This document shows, in pieces, positions 8,135 through 16,262 of a stretch of 45,446 bases of DNA. The notes beneath the pieces were generated by a model. The model saw nothing but the letters and a program-made list of their open reading frames with translations. It did not search any database and was not told where the DNA came from. This DNA is from Amycolatopsis palatopharyngis (GTDB lineage: Bacteria; Actinomycetota; Actinomycetes; Mycobacteriales; Pseudonocardiaceae), in contig NZ_PQHZ01000048.1 of NCBI RefSeq assembly GCF_003385185.1, positions 1 to 45,446 of the forward strand, written 5' to 3'. Every line of letters starts with the position of its first letter. The first letter of the stretch is position 1. The position numbers were made by a program, and so were the translations under genes.

Positions 8135-9470
8135 GTTCGACACTCCTGTCCCGCTCGTCGTCGTCCCCGGCACCGGTCACGCGCATCCTGCGCCCGGCGA
8201 TCCGCTCATCGTTGGCGTGCACCACCACAGTGGTGATCCGCATCCGGCCACGCCGGTCCTTACCGCCCTCAGCGTGCAGCCGCAGACCCTCGACCTCGGC
8301 CTCCGCCCCGGGCAGTGGCACCCTGCCGAGCCGCTGCGCCAGCAGGCCGCCGACGGTCTCCACGTCCTGCTCGCCGAGGTCCAGGCCGAACAACTCCGCG
8401 AGATCGTCGACGCCGAGGCGAGCGGAGACCCGGACGGTGCTGTCGTCGATGTGCTCGATCGGTGGTCTCTCGTCGGTGTCGGACTCGTCGGTGATCTCCC
8501 CGACGATCTCCTCCAGAATGTCCTCGATCGTCAGCAGGCCCGCGGTTCCGCCGTACTCGTCGACGGCGATGGCCATGTGATTGTGCGAGACCTGCATGTC
8601 CTTGAGCAGCTCGTCCAGGCGTTTGGAGTCCGGCACGTAGCTGGCTGGGTTCATCAGTTCGCCCACCGCGGTCGCCGAGCCTTCCGCGGCCATGGAGGAC
8701 TGCACCAGGTCCTTGAGGTTCACCACGCCGACGATGTCGTCCACGGATTCACCGATCACCGGCAGCCGGGTGAAGCCGGTGCGCAGCGACAGCGCGAGCG
8801 CCTGCCGGACCGACTTGGTGTTCTCGATCCAGACGATCTCGGTACGCGGCACCATGACCTCCCTGGCCACGGTGTCGCCGAGTTCGAAGACCGAGTGGAT
8901 CATCTCCCGTTCCTCGGTGCCGACGACCCCGCGTTCCTCGGCCATGTCCACCAGTTCGCGTAGCTCGACCTCTGAACTGAAGGGACCCTCACGGAAGCCA
9001 CGGCCGGGGGTGATGGCGTTACCGACCACGATGAGCAGTTTGCTCAGCGGCCCGAGGATGGTGCCGAGCACGCGGACCGGTCCCGCCAGCAACAATCCGA
9101 CCCGGTAAGGGTGCTGGCGCCCGATTGTGCGCGGGCCGACCCCGATCAGGACGTAGCTGACGACGACCATCACCACCGCGGCGACGGCCACCGCCAGCCC
9201 GTCCGGGTTGATCCAGCGCAGGCACACCACCGTGACGAGCACCGTGGAGGTGAGTTCGCAGCTCATCCTGAGCAGCAACAGCAGGTTGATATGCCGCCTG
9301 CGCTCGTCCACCACCAGGGACAGCTGCCGGGCACCGGTGCTGCCGAGCCGGACGAGGCCGTCCGCCCGCGCCCTGGACACGGTGCTCACGGCGGCGTCCG
9401 CGGCGGCGAACACGCCACCGAGCAGCACGAGCACCACGGCGACAACCAGCAGGGTTACGGAAGGAAGCAC
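8127..9470 (-). CDS. CNNM/HlyC-CorC family transporter-like protein
   Basis: 447 residues. The N-terminal DUF21/CNNM membrane domain (about 1-180) contains four hydrophobic segments. A paired CBS domain follows (about 200-325; MVPRTEIVWIE, RLPVIGESVDDIVGVVNLKDL, MAIAVDEYGGTAGLLTIEDILEEIVGEI). A C-terminal CorC/HlyC domain runs to the end. Relatives are Mg/Co transport-associated proteins. The GTG at 9470 lies nine bases after the ybeY stop and the end overlaps the CDA-like gene, so it is part of the phoH-ybeY-era transcript. Synteny with Rv2366c. Confidence 0.9.
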   Translation of the reverse strand: MLPSVTLLVVAVVLVLLGGVFAAADAAVSTVSRARADGLVRLGSTGARQLSLVVDERRRHINLLLLLRMSCELTSTVLVTVVCLRWINPDGLAVAVAAVVMVVVSYVLIGVGPRTIGRQHPYRVGLLLAGPVRVLGTILGPLSKLLIVVGNAITPGRGFREGPFSSEVELRELVDMAEERGVVGTEEREMIHSVFELGDTVAREVMVPRTEIVWIENTKSVRQALALSLRTGFTRLPVIGESVDDIVGVVNLKDLVQSSMAAEGSATAVGELMNPASYVPDSKRLDELLKDMQVSHNHMAIAVDEYGGTAGLLTIEDILEEIVGEITDESDTDERPPIEHIDDSTVRVSARLGVDDLAELFGLDLGEQDVETVGGLLAQRLGRVPLPGAEAEVEGLRLHAEGGKDRRGRMRITTVVVHANDERIAGRRMRVTGAGDDDERDRSVEHA

Positions 9471-9479
9471 GGTGCGGAC

Positions 9480-10034
9480 CTAGTGACCCGATGGGTCGGC
9501 TGGGCCTCCGTCGAGGCCCACCGTGCCGAGCAGGCGGTCATCGGCGCTGCGCTGCGCGTCCCTGCGCTGGGCGGCGAGGGTGGCTGCCTGGAACTCGGCG
9601 AGGATGCGCTTCTGCAAGCCGAACATCTCGCGTTCCTCAGCTGGTTCGGCGTGGTCGTAACCGAGCAGGTGCAACACGCCGTGCACGGTCAGCAGATGCA
9701 ACTCGTCGGTCAGCGAGTGACCGGCCGTATGCGCCTGGTCCTTCGCGAACGCTGGACAGAGCACGATGTCCCCGAGCAGCGCGGGAGACGACTCCGGAGC
9801 GTCCGGGCGCCGCGTCGACTCCAGCTCATCCATCGGGAACGCCATCACGTCGGTGGGGCCCGGCAGGTCCATCCACCTTTCGTGCAGTTCCTCCATCACC
9901 TCGAGGGTGACCAGCAGGACCGACAGTTCCGCGAGCGGGCTGACTTCCATCTTGTCCAAGGCGAACCGGGCCGCGGAGACGATGGACGTCTCGTCCGCCT
10001 GCACGCCCGACTCGTTGGCGATCTCGATACTCAT
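9480..10034 (-). CDS. ybeY: endoribonuclease YbeY
   Basis: 184-residue YbeY, the zinc RNase for 16S rRNA 3' processing and 70S quality control. The zinc motif HGVLHLLGYDH is at residues 118-128, preceded by the typical PTDVMAFPMD segment. A variable basic tail of about 35 residues follows the motif. It sits four bases after phoH and before the CNNM gene, the usual order. Confidence 0.96.
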   Translation of the reverse strand: MSIEIANESGVQADETSIVSAARFALDKMEVSPLAELSVLLVTLEVMEELHERWMDLPGPTDVMAFPMDELESTRRPDAPESSPALLGDIVLCPAFAKDQAHTAGHSLTDELHLLTVHGVLHLLGYDHAEPAEEREMFGLQKRILAEFQAATLAAQRRDAQRSADDRLLGTVGLDGGPADPSGH

Positions 10035-10038
10035 TCGG

Positions 10039-11115
10039 TTACCGGCGGCCCTTCCAGGACTTTCCCGACTCCTTCGAGTCCTCGGCCACCTGCCACTTCT
10101 CGTAGGCGTCGACGATGTCGCCGACCAGCCGGTGCCGAACGACGTCCTGACTAGTCAGGGAGGAGAAATGCAGGTCGTCCACGCCTTCCAGGATCTCCCG
10201 GACGATCCGCAGACCACTGCGCTGCCCGCTGGGCAGGTCGATCTGGGTGATGTCGCCGGTCACCACGATCTTCGAGCCGAAACCCAGCCGGGTGAGGAAC
10301 ATCTTCATCTGCTCGGGAGTGGTGTTCTGTGCCTCGTCGAGAATGATGAATGCGTCGTTGAGGGTGCGCCCGCGCATGTACGCCAGCGGTGCGATCTCGA
10401 TGGTTCCCGCCTGCATGAGCCGCGGAATCGACTCCGGGTCGACCATGTCGTGCAACGCGTCGTAGAGCGGCCGCAGGTAGGGGTCGATCTTCTCGTACAG
10501 GGTGCCCGGCAGGTAACCGAGGCGCTCCCCCGCTTCGACGGCCGGCCGGGTGAGCACGATCCGGGTCACCTGCTTGGCCTGCAGTGCCTGCACGGCCTTG
10601 GCCATCGCGAGGTAGGTCTTACCGGTACCCGCGGGGCCGATCCCGAACACGACGGTGTGCTTGTCGATCGCGTCCACGTAGCGCTTCTGATTCAGCGTCT
10701 TGGGCCTGATCGTGCGTCCACGCCGCGACAGGATGTCCATGCTGAGGACCTCGGCTGGCGACTCGGAATCGCCCGCGGAGAGCATGCCGATCGTCCGGCG
10801 CACGGTGTCGGGCCCCACCTGCTGCCCTCGACTGGCCAGGGTCACCAGTTCGGCGAAGACCTGTTCGGCGAAAGCGATGTCGGCAGGGGCTCCGGTCAGC
10901 GTCACCTCGTTACCGCGGACGTGCACGTCCGCGTCCAGTAACTCCTCGACGATGCGGAGGTTCTCGTCCCGCGACCCCAGCAGGGTGAGCACCGCGGCGT
11001 CGGGAACGGGGAACTTGGACTGTGCCGGTGGAACTGCAGCCCCGGACGCCGGCTGCGGAATGTTCTCCGGAACGTCGTCGGATCGGGCGGCTCCACCCTG
11101 TGCGGTACCGGCCAC
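10039..11115 (-). CDS. phoH: PhoH-family ATPase
   Basis: 358 residues from the GTG at 11115. The first ~35 residues are Ala/Pro-rich. A KH-like segment follows (about 38-95), then the P-loop ATPase with Walker A GPAGTGKT at 160-167 and Walker B FIILDEAQN. Other conserved stretches are LTRPAVEAGERLGYLPG and VTGDITQIDLP. PhoH is linked to RNA metabolism and is nearly always next to ybeY, as here. The start is uncertain by a few codons because no clear ribosome site is seen. Confidence 0.94.
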   Translation of the reverse strand: MAGTAQGGAARSDDVPENIPQPASGAAVPPAQSKFPVPDAAVLTLLGSRDENLRIVEELLDADVHVRGNEVTLTGAPADIAFAEQVFAELVTLASRGQQVGPDTVRRTIGMLSAGDSESPAEVLSMDILSRRGRTIRPKTLNQKRYVDAIDKHTVVFGIGPAGTGKTYLAMAKAVQALQAKQVTRIVLTRPAVEAGERLGYLPGTLYEKIDPYLRPLYDALHDMVDPESIPRLMQAGTIEIAPLAYMRGRTLNDAFIILDEAQNTTPEQMKMFLTRLGFGSKIVVTGDITQIDLPSGQRSGLRIVREILEGVDDLHFSSLTSQDVVRHRLVGDIVDAYEKWQVAEDSKESGKSWKGRR

Positions 11116-11217
11116 GTGCGCTCGGGCCTGCTTTCTGCGCGTTCGCTTGTCGTTCGTTCGGTATGGACGCCCTCGATGCTAGCGGTACCAGCCGGGTGCG
11201 CGCAGTCACGTAACTTC

Positions 11218-11577
11218 TCAGCCGTCACCACGGCCGAAGAAGCCGAGCTGCTCACCACCCAGCACGTGAGCATGCACGTGGAAGACCGTCTGTCCCGCGT
11301 CCGCCCCGGTGTTGAAAACCACCCGGTACCCGGAGTCGGCGATCCCGTCCAGTTTCGCCACGGCCGCAGCCGCGGTCAGCACCTCCGCGAGCAGGGCCGG
11401 ATCCGCCTCGGCGAGTTCACCCACATCGCGGTAGCGCTGCTTCGGCACCACGAGGGCGTGCACGCTCGCCTGCGGGTTGATGTCCCGGAAGGCCACCGTG
11501 TTCTCGGTCTCGTGAACGATCTCGGCCGGTATCTCCCTGGCGATGATCCGCTCGAACAAGGTCTCGGCGTCACTCAT
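11218..11577 (-). CDS. HIT-family nucleotide hydrolase
   Basis: 119 residues from the ATG at 11577, with GAGGAG immediately upstream. The histidine triad is HVHAHVLGG near residue 98. The N-terminal FERIIAREIPAEIVHET and the central DINPQASVHALVVPK are typical of the Hint (HinT) branch, which hydrolyses purine nucleoside phosphoramidates. It lies about 100 bp before phoH and could be the first gene of this transcript. The acyltransferase on its other side is divergent. Confidence 0.93.
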   Translation of the reverse strand: MSDAETLFERIIAREIPAEIVHETENTVAFRDINPQASVHALVVPKQRYRDVGELAEADPALLAEVLTAAAAVAKLDGIADSGYRVVFNTGADAGQTVFHVHAHVLGGEQLGFFGRGDG

Positions 11578-11717
11578 GCTCCTCAGCCTAGACCTTGCAC
11601 GGCAGGCTGATTTCAGCAGCGCGAGCACAAGCTCCGGACGCGGTCACGGAGGGCCTCGGCGGTGAAACTGAACACCCCTGAACGTCGTCAGTATCGAATT
11701 GTTACTGTCCTGTGCCT

Positions 11718-12848
11718 ATGGCCGTGACCAAATCCGACGATGGCGAGCGTCCGTTCTCCGGCCCTGCCCCCGCACCGGTAGAGGCCGGGTCGATGGTGCC
11801 GCCGGCGACACCGCGCCACGTGAGCTGGGATGCACTTCGGGTGATCGCCATCGCGGCGGTACTCGCCTACCACGCCACGTTCCTGGCCCCGCTGAATCTG
11901 CCCGGTCTCGACCTGCCACCCTGGCCGCTGCGGATGCACTTCCCGTTCGGCGCCTCGCTGCTGATCGTGGTTTCCGGCTACTTCGCCGCGATGACGGTCG
12001 GCAATCAACTACCGCTGCACTGGTGGGTTCGCCGGCTGGCCCGGCTGCTACCCGCGTTCTTCGTGGCCGTACTGGTCATCTTCGCCATCGTCCGCCTGTT
12101 CGCTCCGCCGGATTTTCCCCGGCCGAGCGGCACCGACCTCGTCGGCAATCTGGCGCTGCTGCATCTTTTGCTGCCACACATCGAACTCGTCGATCTCGCA
12201 CACTGGACGATCCCGGTGCAGGTCAGCGGCTTCACCGCGATCGCGGTGCTGTCCGGGCGGATCAGCGGTCGCGCGGCCACCACGCTGCTGTGGACGATCC
12301 TTCTCGTTCCGATCCTCGTCCGGATCACTCTGATGACGCAGGACGCGCCTGCCTGGTTGAGCGCGGTGATGGACGGCAGCGGCCTGAACAGAGCCCACCT
12401 GCTCATCGCCGGGGTGGCCATTTACCGCTGGTCCAAGGCGAGGATGAGCTTTCCGCAACTGTTCGCCATGTTGTGCGTCGTGCTGTTCGCACACTCCGAA
12501 CACCCGCCCGATGGCGACTCGGTGCCACCGTTCGCCGCCGCACTCGTGCTCATCTGCCTCGCCGCCTACCGTCCGGTCTGGCAACTGCCACTTCTGCTCA
12601 CACTGGCGCGGCCCCTGCAGTGGCTTGCGGGCATCTCCTACGGCGTCTACCTGATGCACTACGCGATCGGCACGGTACTGGCCCGCCGGTTGGCGGATCT
12701 CGGGCTCGGTTGGTGGGTGTGGGTACCCGCGTTCGTGCTGTGCGCCGTGCTTCTCGGCTGGCTACTGACGATCTGCGTCGAGCGACCGGCCTTCCGGCTG
12801 CTGACGAAACGGCTGCCGGCCAAGGCTGGGTCGCGTCCAGCGTCCTGA
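11718..12848 (+). CDS. acyltransferase-3 family membrane protein
   Basis: 376 residues from the ATG at 11718 (a GTG at 11712 is also in frame). About ten hydrophobic segments. The family catalytic His lies in VLAYHATF near the first membrane helix. The end contains the typical ISYGVYLMHYAIG and a final helix before a basic tail ending VERPAFRLLTKR. Such proteins O-acetylate or acylate surface sugars, lipids or antibiotics. It is the only plus-strand gene in the housekeeping block, flanked by stem-loops on its 3' side, so it is a late insertion between the HIT gene and rsmE. Substrate unknown. Confidence 0.85.
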   Translation: MAVTKSDDGERPFSGPAPAPVEAGSMVPPATPRHVSWDALRVIAIAAVLAYHATFLAPLNLPGLDLPPWPLRMHFPFGASLLIVVSGYFAAMTVGNQLPLHWWVRRLARLLPAFFVAVLVIFAIVRLFAPPDFPRPSGTDLVGNLALLHLLLPHIELVDLAHWTIPVQVSGFTAIAVLSGRISGRAATTLLWTILLVPILVRITLMTQDAPAWLSAVMDGSGLNRAHLLIAGVAIYRWSKARMSFPQLFAMLCVVLFAHSEHPPDGDSVPPFAAALVLICLAAYRPVWQLPLLLTLARPLQWLAGISYGVYLMHYAIGTVLARRLADLGLGWWVWVPAFVLCAVLLGWLLTICVERPAFRLLTKRLPAKAGSRPAS

Positions 12849-12915
12849 CGAAGTGCCGGGAGAAGAGCGCCGCGGGGCGGTGAAGCCTGGGGGTCGCTCC
12901 ACCGCCACCGCGGCT

Positions 12916-12946
12916 CCGCCGGACCGAGGGGGGAGGTGTCCGGCGG
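12916..12946 (+). terminator. stem-loop after the acyltransferase
   Basis: Nine-base perfect stem CCGCCGGAC/GTCCGGCGG with a 13-base loop, 67 bases past the stop. No T-run follows, as is usual in high-GC actinobacteria. A weaker second GC hairpin follows at about 12954-12980. The rest of the 288-base gap before rsmE shows no gene. Confidence 0.5.
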
Positions 12947-13109
12947 TGACAACGGCGCGCCGGTAGTCCCCCGGTGCGCCAAAACCTTTCGTGGCGTCAG
13001 TCGCCAAGGGTAAACGCGTCAGTGTGCGCGCGCCAGGATCAGCCCCCGAATGCCAGCAAATAACCCGATCTGGCGGCGCCCGCAGCTACGGCATTCAGTG
13101 GAGTCAGTG

Positions 13110-13135
13110 GTTTTCGTGGCGACAGCGGCGAAAAC
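13110..13135 (-). terminator. stem-loop after rsmE
   Basis: Seven-base perfect inverted repeat GTTTTCG/CGAAAAC around a 12-base loop, beginning right after the rsmE stop. A likely end for the hrcA-dnaJ-rsmE transcript. Confidence 0.5.
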
Positions 13136-13136
13136 G

Positions 13137-13895
13137 TCAGCGCCAGCGGGTACTGAGCACACCGATGGCACCGAGCGCGACGGCGCCCGCGGTCGAGGTC
13201 CGCAGGACGGTATGCCCGAGCCGTACACCGACGGCCCCGGCGTCGGTGAGCGCGGCGAGTTCCTCGGCCGTGATGCCACCCTCGGGTCCGACGACGAGCA
13301 GCACCTCGCCGCGCTCGGGCAGCACCGCGGCATCGATCGGGCCCGCTGCCTCCGCATCGAGCACCAACGTCCGCGCACTGCCCCGGACCAGCTCCACGAG
13401 TTCGCGTGTGCTCACCGGCTCCCGGACCTCGGGCAGCCACGCACGCCTCGCCTGCTTGGCCGCCGAGCGTGCGCTTGCACGCCAACGCTGCAGCGCCTTG
13501 GCCCCCCGCTGTCCCTCGTCCCAGCGGGCGACGCTGCGTGCCGCCCGCCACGGCAGCACGGCGTCCGCACCCGCCTCTGTGGCCAACTCCACCGCGAGCT
13601 CTCCCCTGTCGCCCTTGGCCAGCGCCTGCACCACCGTCACCGTGAGCTCGGGAGCGGGCTCGTGACGCCACTGCCGTACGTCGAGAATCAGCTCGGCGTC
13701 GCGGCCCGGGCGTGCTTGCGCGACGACGCAGTCGGCCAGGCCGCCCGCACCGTCGGAGAGCACGAGCCATTCGCCGGGGCGGAGCCTGCGCACCGTGGCG
13801 GCGTGCCTGGCCTCCTCGCCGTCGAGTACGGCGTCCTCGCCCTCGGGCAGCCGGGGGACGAGGAACACCGGCGGGGTGCTGCCCGCCTCGCGCAC
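13137..13895 (-). CDS. rsmE: 16S rRNA m3U1498 methyltransferase
   Basis: 252-residue SPOUT methyltransferase. An N-terminal PUA-like domain (residues 1-75; EARHAATVRRLRPGEWLVLSDG) is followed by the knotted domain with ALAKGDRGELAVELATEAG, the SAM-loop VVGPEGGITAEELAAL, and LGHTVLRTSTAGAVALGAI. The GTG start shares one base with the dnaJ stop (TAGTG), indicating coupling. Position next to dnaJ/hrcA matches mycobacteria. Confidence 0.95.
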   Translation of the reverse strand: MREAGSTPPVFLVPRLPEGEDAVLDGEEARHAATVRRLRPGEWLVLSDGAGGLADCVVAQARPGRDAELILDVRQWRHEPAPELTVTVVQALAKGDRGELAVELATEAGADAVLPWRAARSVARWDEGQRGAKALQRWRASARSAAKQARRAWLPEVREPVSTRELVELVRGSARTLVLDAEAAGPIDAAVLPERGEVLLVVGPEGGITAEELAALTDAGAVGVRLGHTVLRTSTAGAVALGAIGVLSTRWR

Positions 13896-15058
13896 TAGCG
13901 GGACCTGGCGCGCAGCTTCGAGAAGAGCCCGCCGTGCTTGCTGCCGTTGCTGGCCAGCGTCGCCGACTCCTCGCCACGGCGCTGGGCCAGCTCGCGCAGC
14001 AGCTCCTCCTGGCCGTCGTCGAGTTTCGTGGGTACCACTACGTCGATGTGTACGTGCAGGTCACCTCGGCCGTCCACGCGTCCCGACGAGCGGAGGCGAG
14101 GCATGCCGAGCCCGGTCAGCACGAGCTCGGTGTTGGGCTGGGTGCCCGGCTCGATGTCGATGTCGTGCTCGCCGTCGATCAGTGTTTCCAGCGGCACGGT
14201 CGCGCCGAGCGCGGCGGTGGTCATCGGGATGCGGAAGTTGCAGTGCAGGTCATTGCCCTGCCGGACGAACACCTCGTGCGGTGCCTCGTCGACCTCCACG
14301 TACAGGTCACCGGCAGGGCCGCCACCGGGGCCGACCTCACCCTGCCCGGAGAGCCGGATCCGCATCCCGTCACCGACGCCAGGCGGGATCTTGGCGGTCA
14401 CGTCGCGGCGAGACCGCACGCGACCGTCACCACCACACTGCCGGCATGGATCGGTGATCACCTCGCCGAAGCCACGGCACACCGGGCACGGGCGGGCGGT
14501 CACGACCTGGCCGAGGAACGAGCGCTGCACCGACTGGATCTCACCCGCTCCGCCACACGTGTCGCAGGTCGTGGTGGTGCCGTTCTCGCCGGTACCCGCG
14601 CCACGACACAGATCGCACAGGATCGCCGTGTCGACCGTGATCTCCTTGTCCACCCCGGTGGCACATTCCTCGAGCGTCAGGCCGATCCGGATCAGGGCGT
14701 CGGAGCCGGGCTGCACGCGGCTGCGGGGCCCACGTCCGCGGCCACCACCACCGCCCGCGGCACCGAAGAAGGCATCCATGATGTCGCCGAGGCCGCCGAA
14801 CCCGGCGAACGGGTCGCGGCCGCCACCGCCGCCTGCCCCGCCGTCCATCGGATCCCCGCCGAGGTCGACGATCTTGCGCTTCTGCGGATCGGACAGCACC
14901 TCGTAGGCGCTGGTGACCTCGCTGAACTTGTGCTGTGCGTCCTCGGAGGGATTCACATCGGGGTGCAGTTCCCGAGCGAGCTTGCGGTAGGCGCGCTTGA
15001 TCTCCTGATCCGACGCGTTCTTGGCCACCCCCAGGGTGCCGTAATAGTCCCTCGCCAC
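13895..15058 (-). CDS. dnaJ: chaperone DnaJ (DnaJ2)
   Basis: 387 residues. The J domain has HPD at 32-34. A Gly/Phe-rich linker runs from about 74 to 110. Four CxxCxGxG zinc repeats lie between residues 148 and about 220 (CDLCRGAG, CDTCGGAG, CPVCRGFG, CRQCGGDG). The C-terminal substrate-binding domains follow. It co-chaperones DnaK. Being next to hrcA and not dnaK/grpE marks it as the second actinobacterial DnaJ. GTG start with AGGAGGA upstream; 45 bp after hrcA. Confidence 0.96.
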   Translation of the reverse strand: MARDYYGTLGVAKNASDQEIKRAYRKLARELHPDVNPSEDAQHKFSEVTSAYEVLSDPQKRKIVDLGGDPMDGGAGGGGGRDPFAGFGGLGDIMDAFFGAAGGGGGRGRGPRSRVQPGSDALIRIGLTLEECATGVDKEITVDTAILCDLCRGAGTGENGTTTTCDTCGGAGEIQSVQRSFLGQVVTARPCPVCRGFGEVITDPCRQCGGDGRVRSRRDVTAKIPPGVGDGMRIRLSGQGEVGPGGGPAGDLYVEVDEAPHEVFVRQGNDLHCNFRIPMTTAALGATVPLETLIDGEHDIDIEPGTQPNTELVLTGLGMPRLRSSGRVDGRGDLHVHIDVVVPTKLDDGQEELLRELAQRRGEESATLASNGSKHGGLFSKLRARSR

Positions 15059-15103
15059 CGTCTTGCTGTCCTCCTAGGTCTTCGGGCGCATACGATCCGC
15101 CGG

Positions 15104-16129
15104 CTACCTGCCGGCCAGGATCTGGCCCACGTAATTTGCCACGGCGCGTACCGCGGCGATCGTGCTCGGGTAGTCCATCCTCGTCGGGCCGACCACGCCG
15201 ATGCCGCCCAGCAGCATGTCGTCCATGCCATAGCCGATCGACACGACCGAGGTACTGCGCATCTGCTCGTCCTCATTTTCCTCGCCGATGCGCACGGAGA
15301 TGGCACCGGGGTTACGGGCCGCGGCGAGCAGTTTGAGCACCACGACCTGTTCCTCGAGCGCCTCCAGCACCTGTCGCAGCGAACCGGGAAAATCCGCGAC
15401 GTTGCGGGTCAGGTTCGCCGTACCGCCGAGCACCAGGCGTTCTTCCGGATGCTCGACCAGTGACTCCACCAGCACGGTACAGACTCGGGTCATGGTGTCA
15501 CGCAGCTCGGCGGGCGACTGATCCGGCAGTTCGGCCACCTTCGCCGCCGCCTCGGACATCCGTTGCCCGGCCAGCATGGAGTTCAGCACAGTGCGTAACC
15601 GGGACACGCTGTCCTCGCTGATGACGTCGCCGAGGTCGACGGTGCGCTGGTCGACGCGGCCGGTGTCGGTGATCAGCACCAGCATCAGCCGGGCCGCGGT
15701 GAGCGGCACCACCTCGACGTGGCGGACCGTCGAATTGGTCAGCATCGGGTACTGCACGATCGCGACCTGCCTGGTCAGCTGCGCGAGCAGCCGAACGGAC
15801 CTGCGTAGCACGTCGTCCAGGTCGATCGCGCCGTCCAGGAAGCTGGTGATCGCCCTGCGTTCCGCACCGCTGAGCGGCTTGATCTCGCTGAGCCGATCGA
15901 CGAAGAGGCGGTAGCCCTTGTCCGTGGGTATCCGGCCCGCGCTGGTGTGGGGCTGGGTGATGTACCCGTCCTCTTCCAGCGTCGCCATGTCGTTTCGCAC
16001 AGTGGCACTCGACACACCGAGGTTGTGCCGGTCCACGATCGCCTTCGAGCCGACCGGCTCCTGGTTGGACACGTAGTCGGCGACGATGGCGCGTAACACT
16101 TCGAAACGGCGCTCGTCCGCGTTGGCCAC
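15104..16129 (-). CDS. hrcA: heat-inducible transcription repressor HrcA
   Basis: 341 residues from the GTG at 16129, placed five bases after GGAGG; an in-frame GTG at 16135 would lie inside that site. The N-terminal winged helix reads VLRAIVADYVSNQEPVGSKAIV and LGVSSATVRNDMATLEEDGYI, the hallmark of HrcA. The GAF-like dimer domain ends with GPTRMDYPSTIAAVRAVANYVGQIL. It represses groE/dnaK-type genes through CIRCE sites. I see no CIRCE (TTAGCACTC-N9-GAGTGCTAA) upstream of hrcA, so autoregulation by that site is not supported here. Confidence 0.96.
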   Translation of the reverse strand: MANADERRFEVLRAIVADYVSNQEPVGSKAIVDRHNLGVSSATVRNDMATLEEDGYITQPHTSAGRIPTDKGYRLFVDRLSEIKPLSGAERRAITSFLDGAIDLDDVLRRSVRLLAQLTRQVAIVQYPMLTNSTVRHVEVVPLTAARLMLVLITDTGRVDQRTVDLGDVISEDSVSRLRTVLNSMLAGQRMSEAAAKVAELPDQSPAELRDTMTRVCTVLVESLVEHPEERLVLGGTANLTRNVADFPGSLRQVLEALEEQVVVLKLLAAARNPGAISVRIGEENEDEQMRSTSVVSIGYGMDDMLLGGIGVVGPTRMDYPSTIAAVRAVANYVGQILAGR

Positions 16130-16262
16130 CGGCACCTCCTACGTCGTCAGCCCTGCCGCGTACCTGACAACGAGTTTACGTACCGGTTGGTGCCCGTGGC
16201 GGCGGGTGCGTTCGGCGGGGCGCCTCAGCCCGCACCCGATGACGGACCCGGGCGCCTGCGCG

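Noticed and set aside
13712..15463. A 583-codon open frame on the plus strand
   Set aside because: It lies antisense to dnaJ2 and hrcA, whose motifs are intact, and its composition is a high-GC shadow.
16130..16262. CIRCE element upstream of hrcA
   Set aside because: No TTAGCACTC-N9-GAGTGCTAA or near match is visible.
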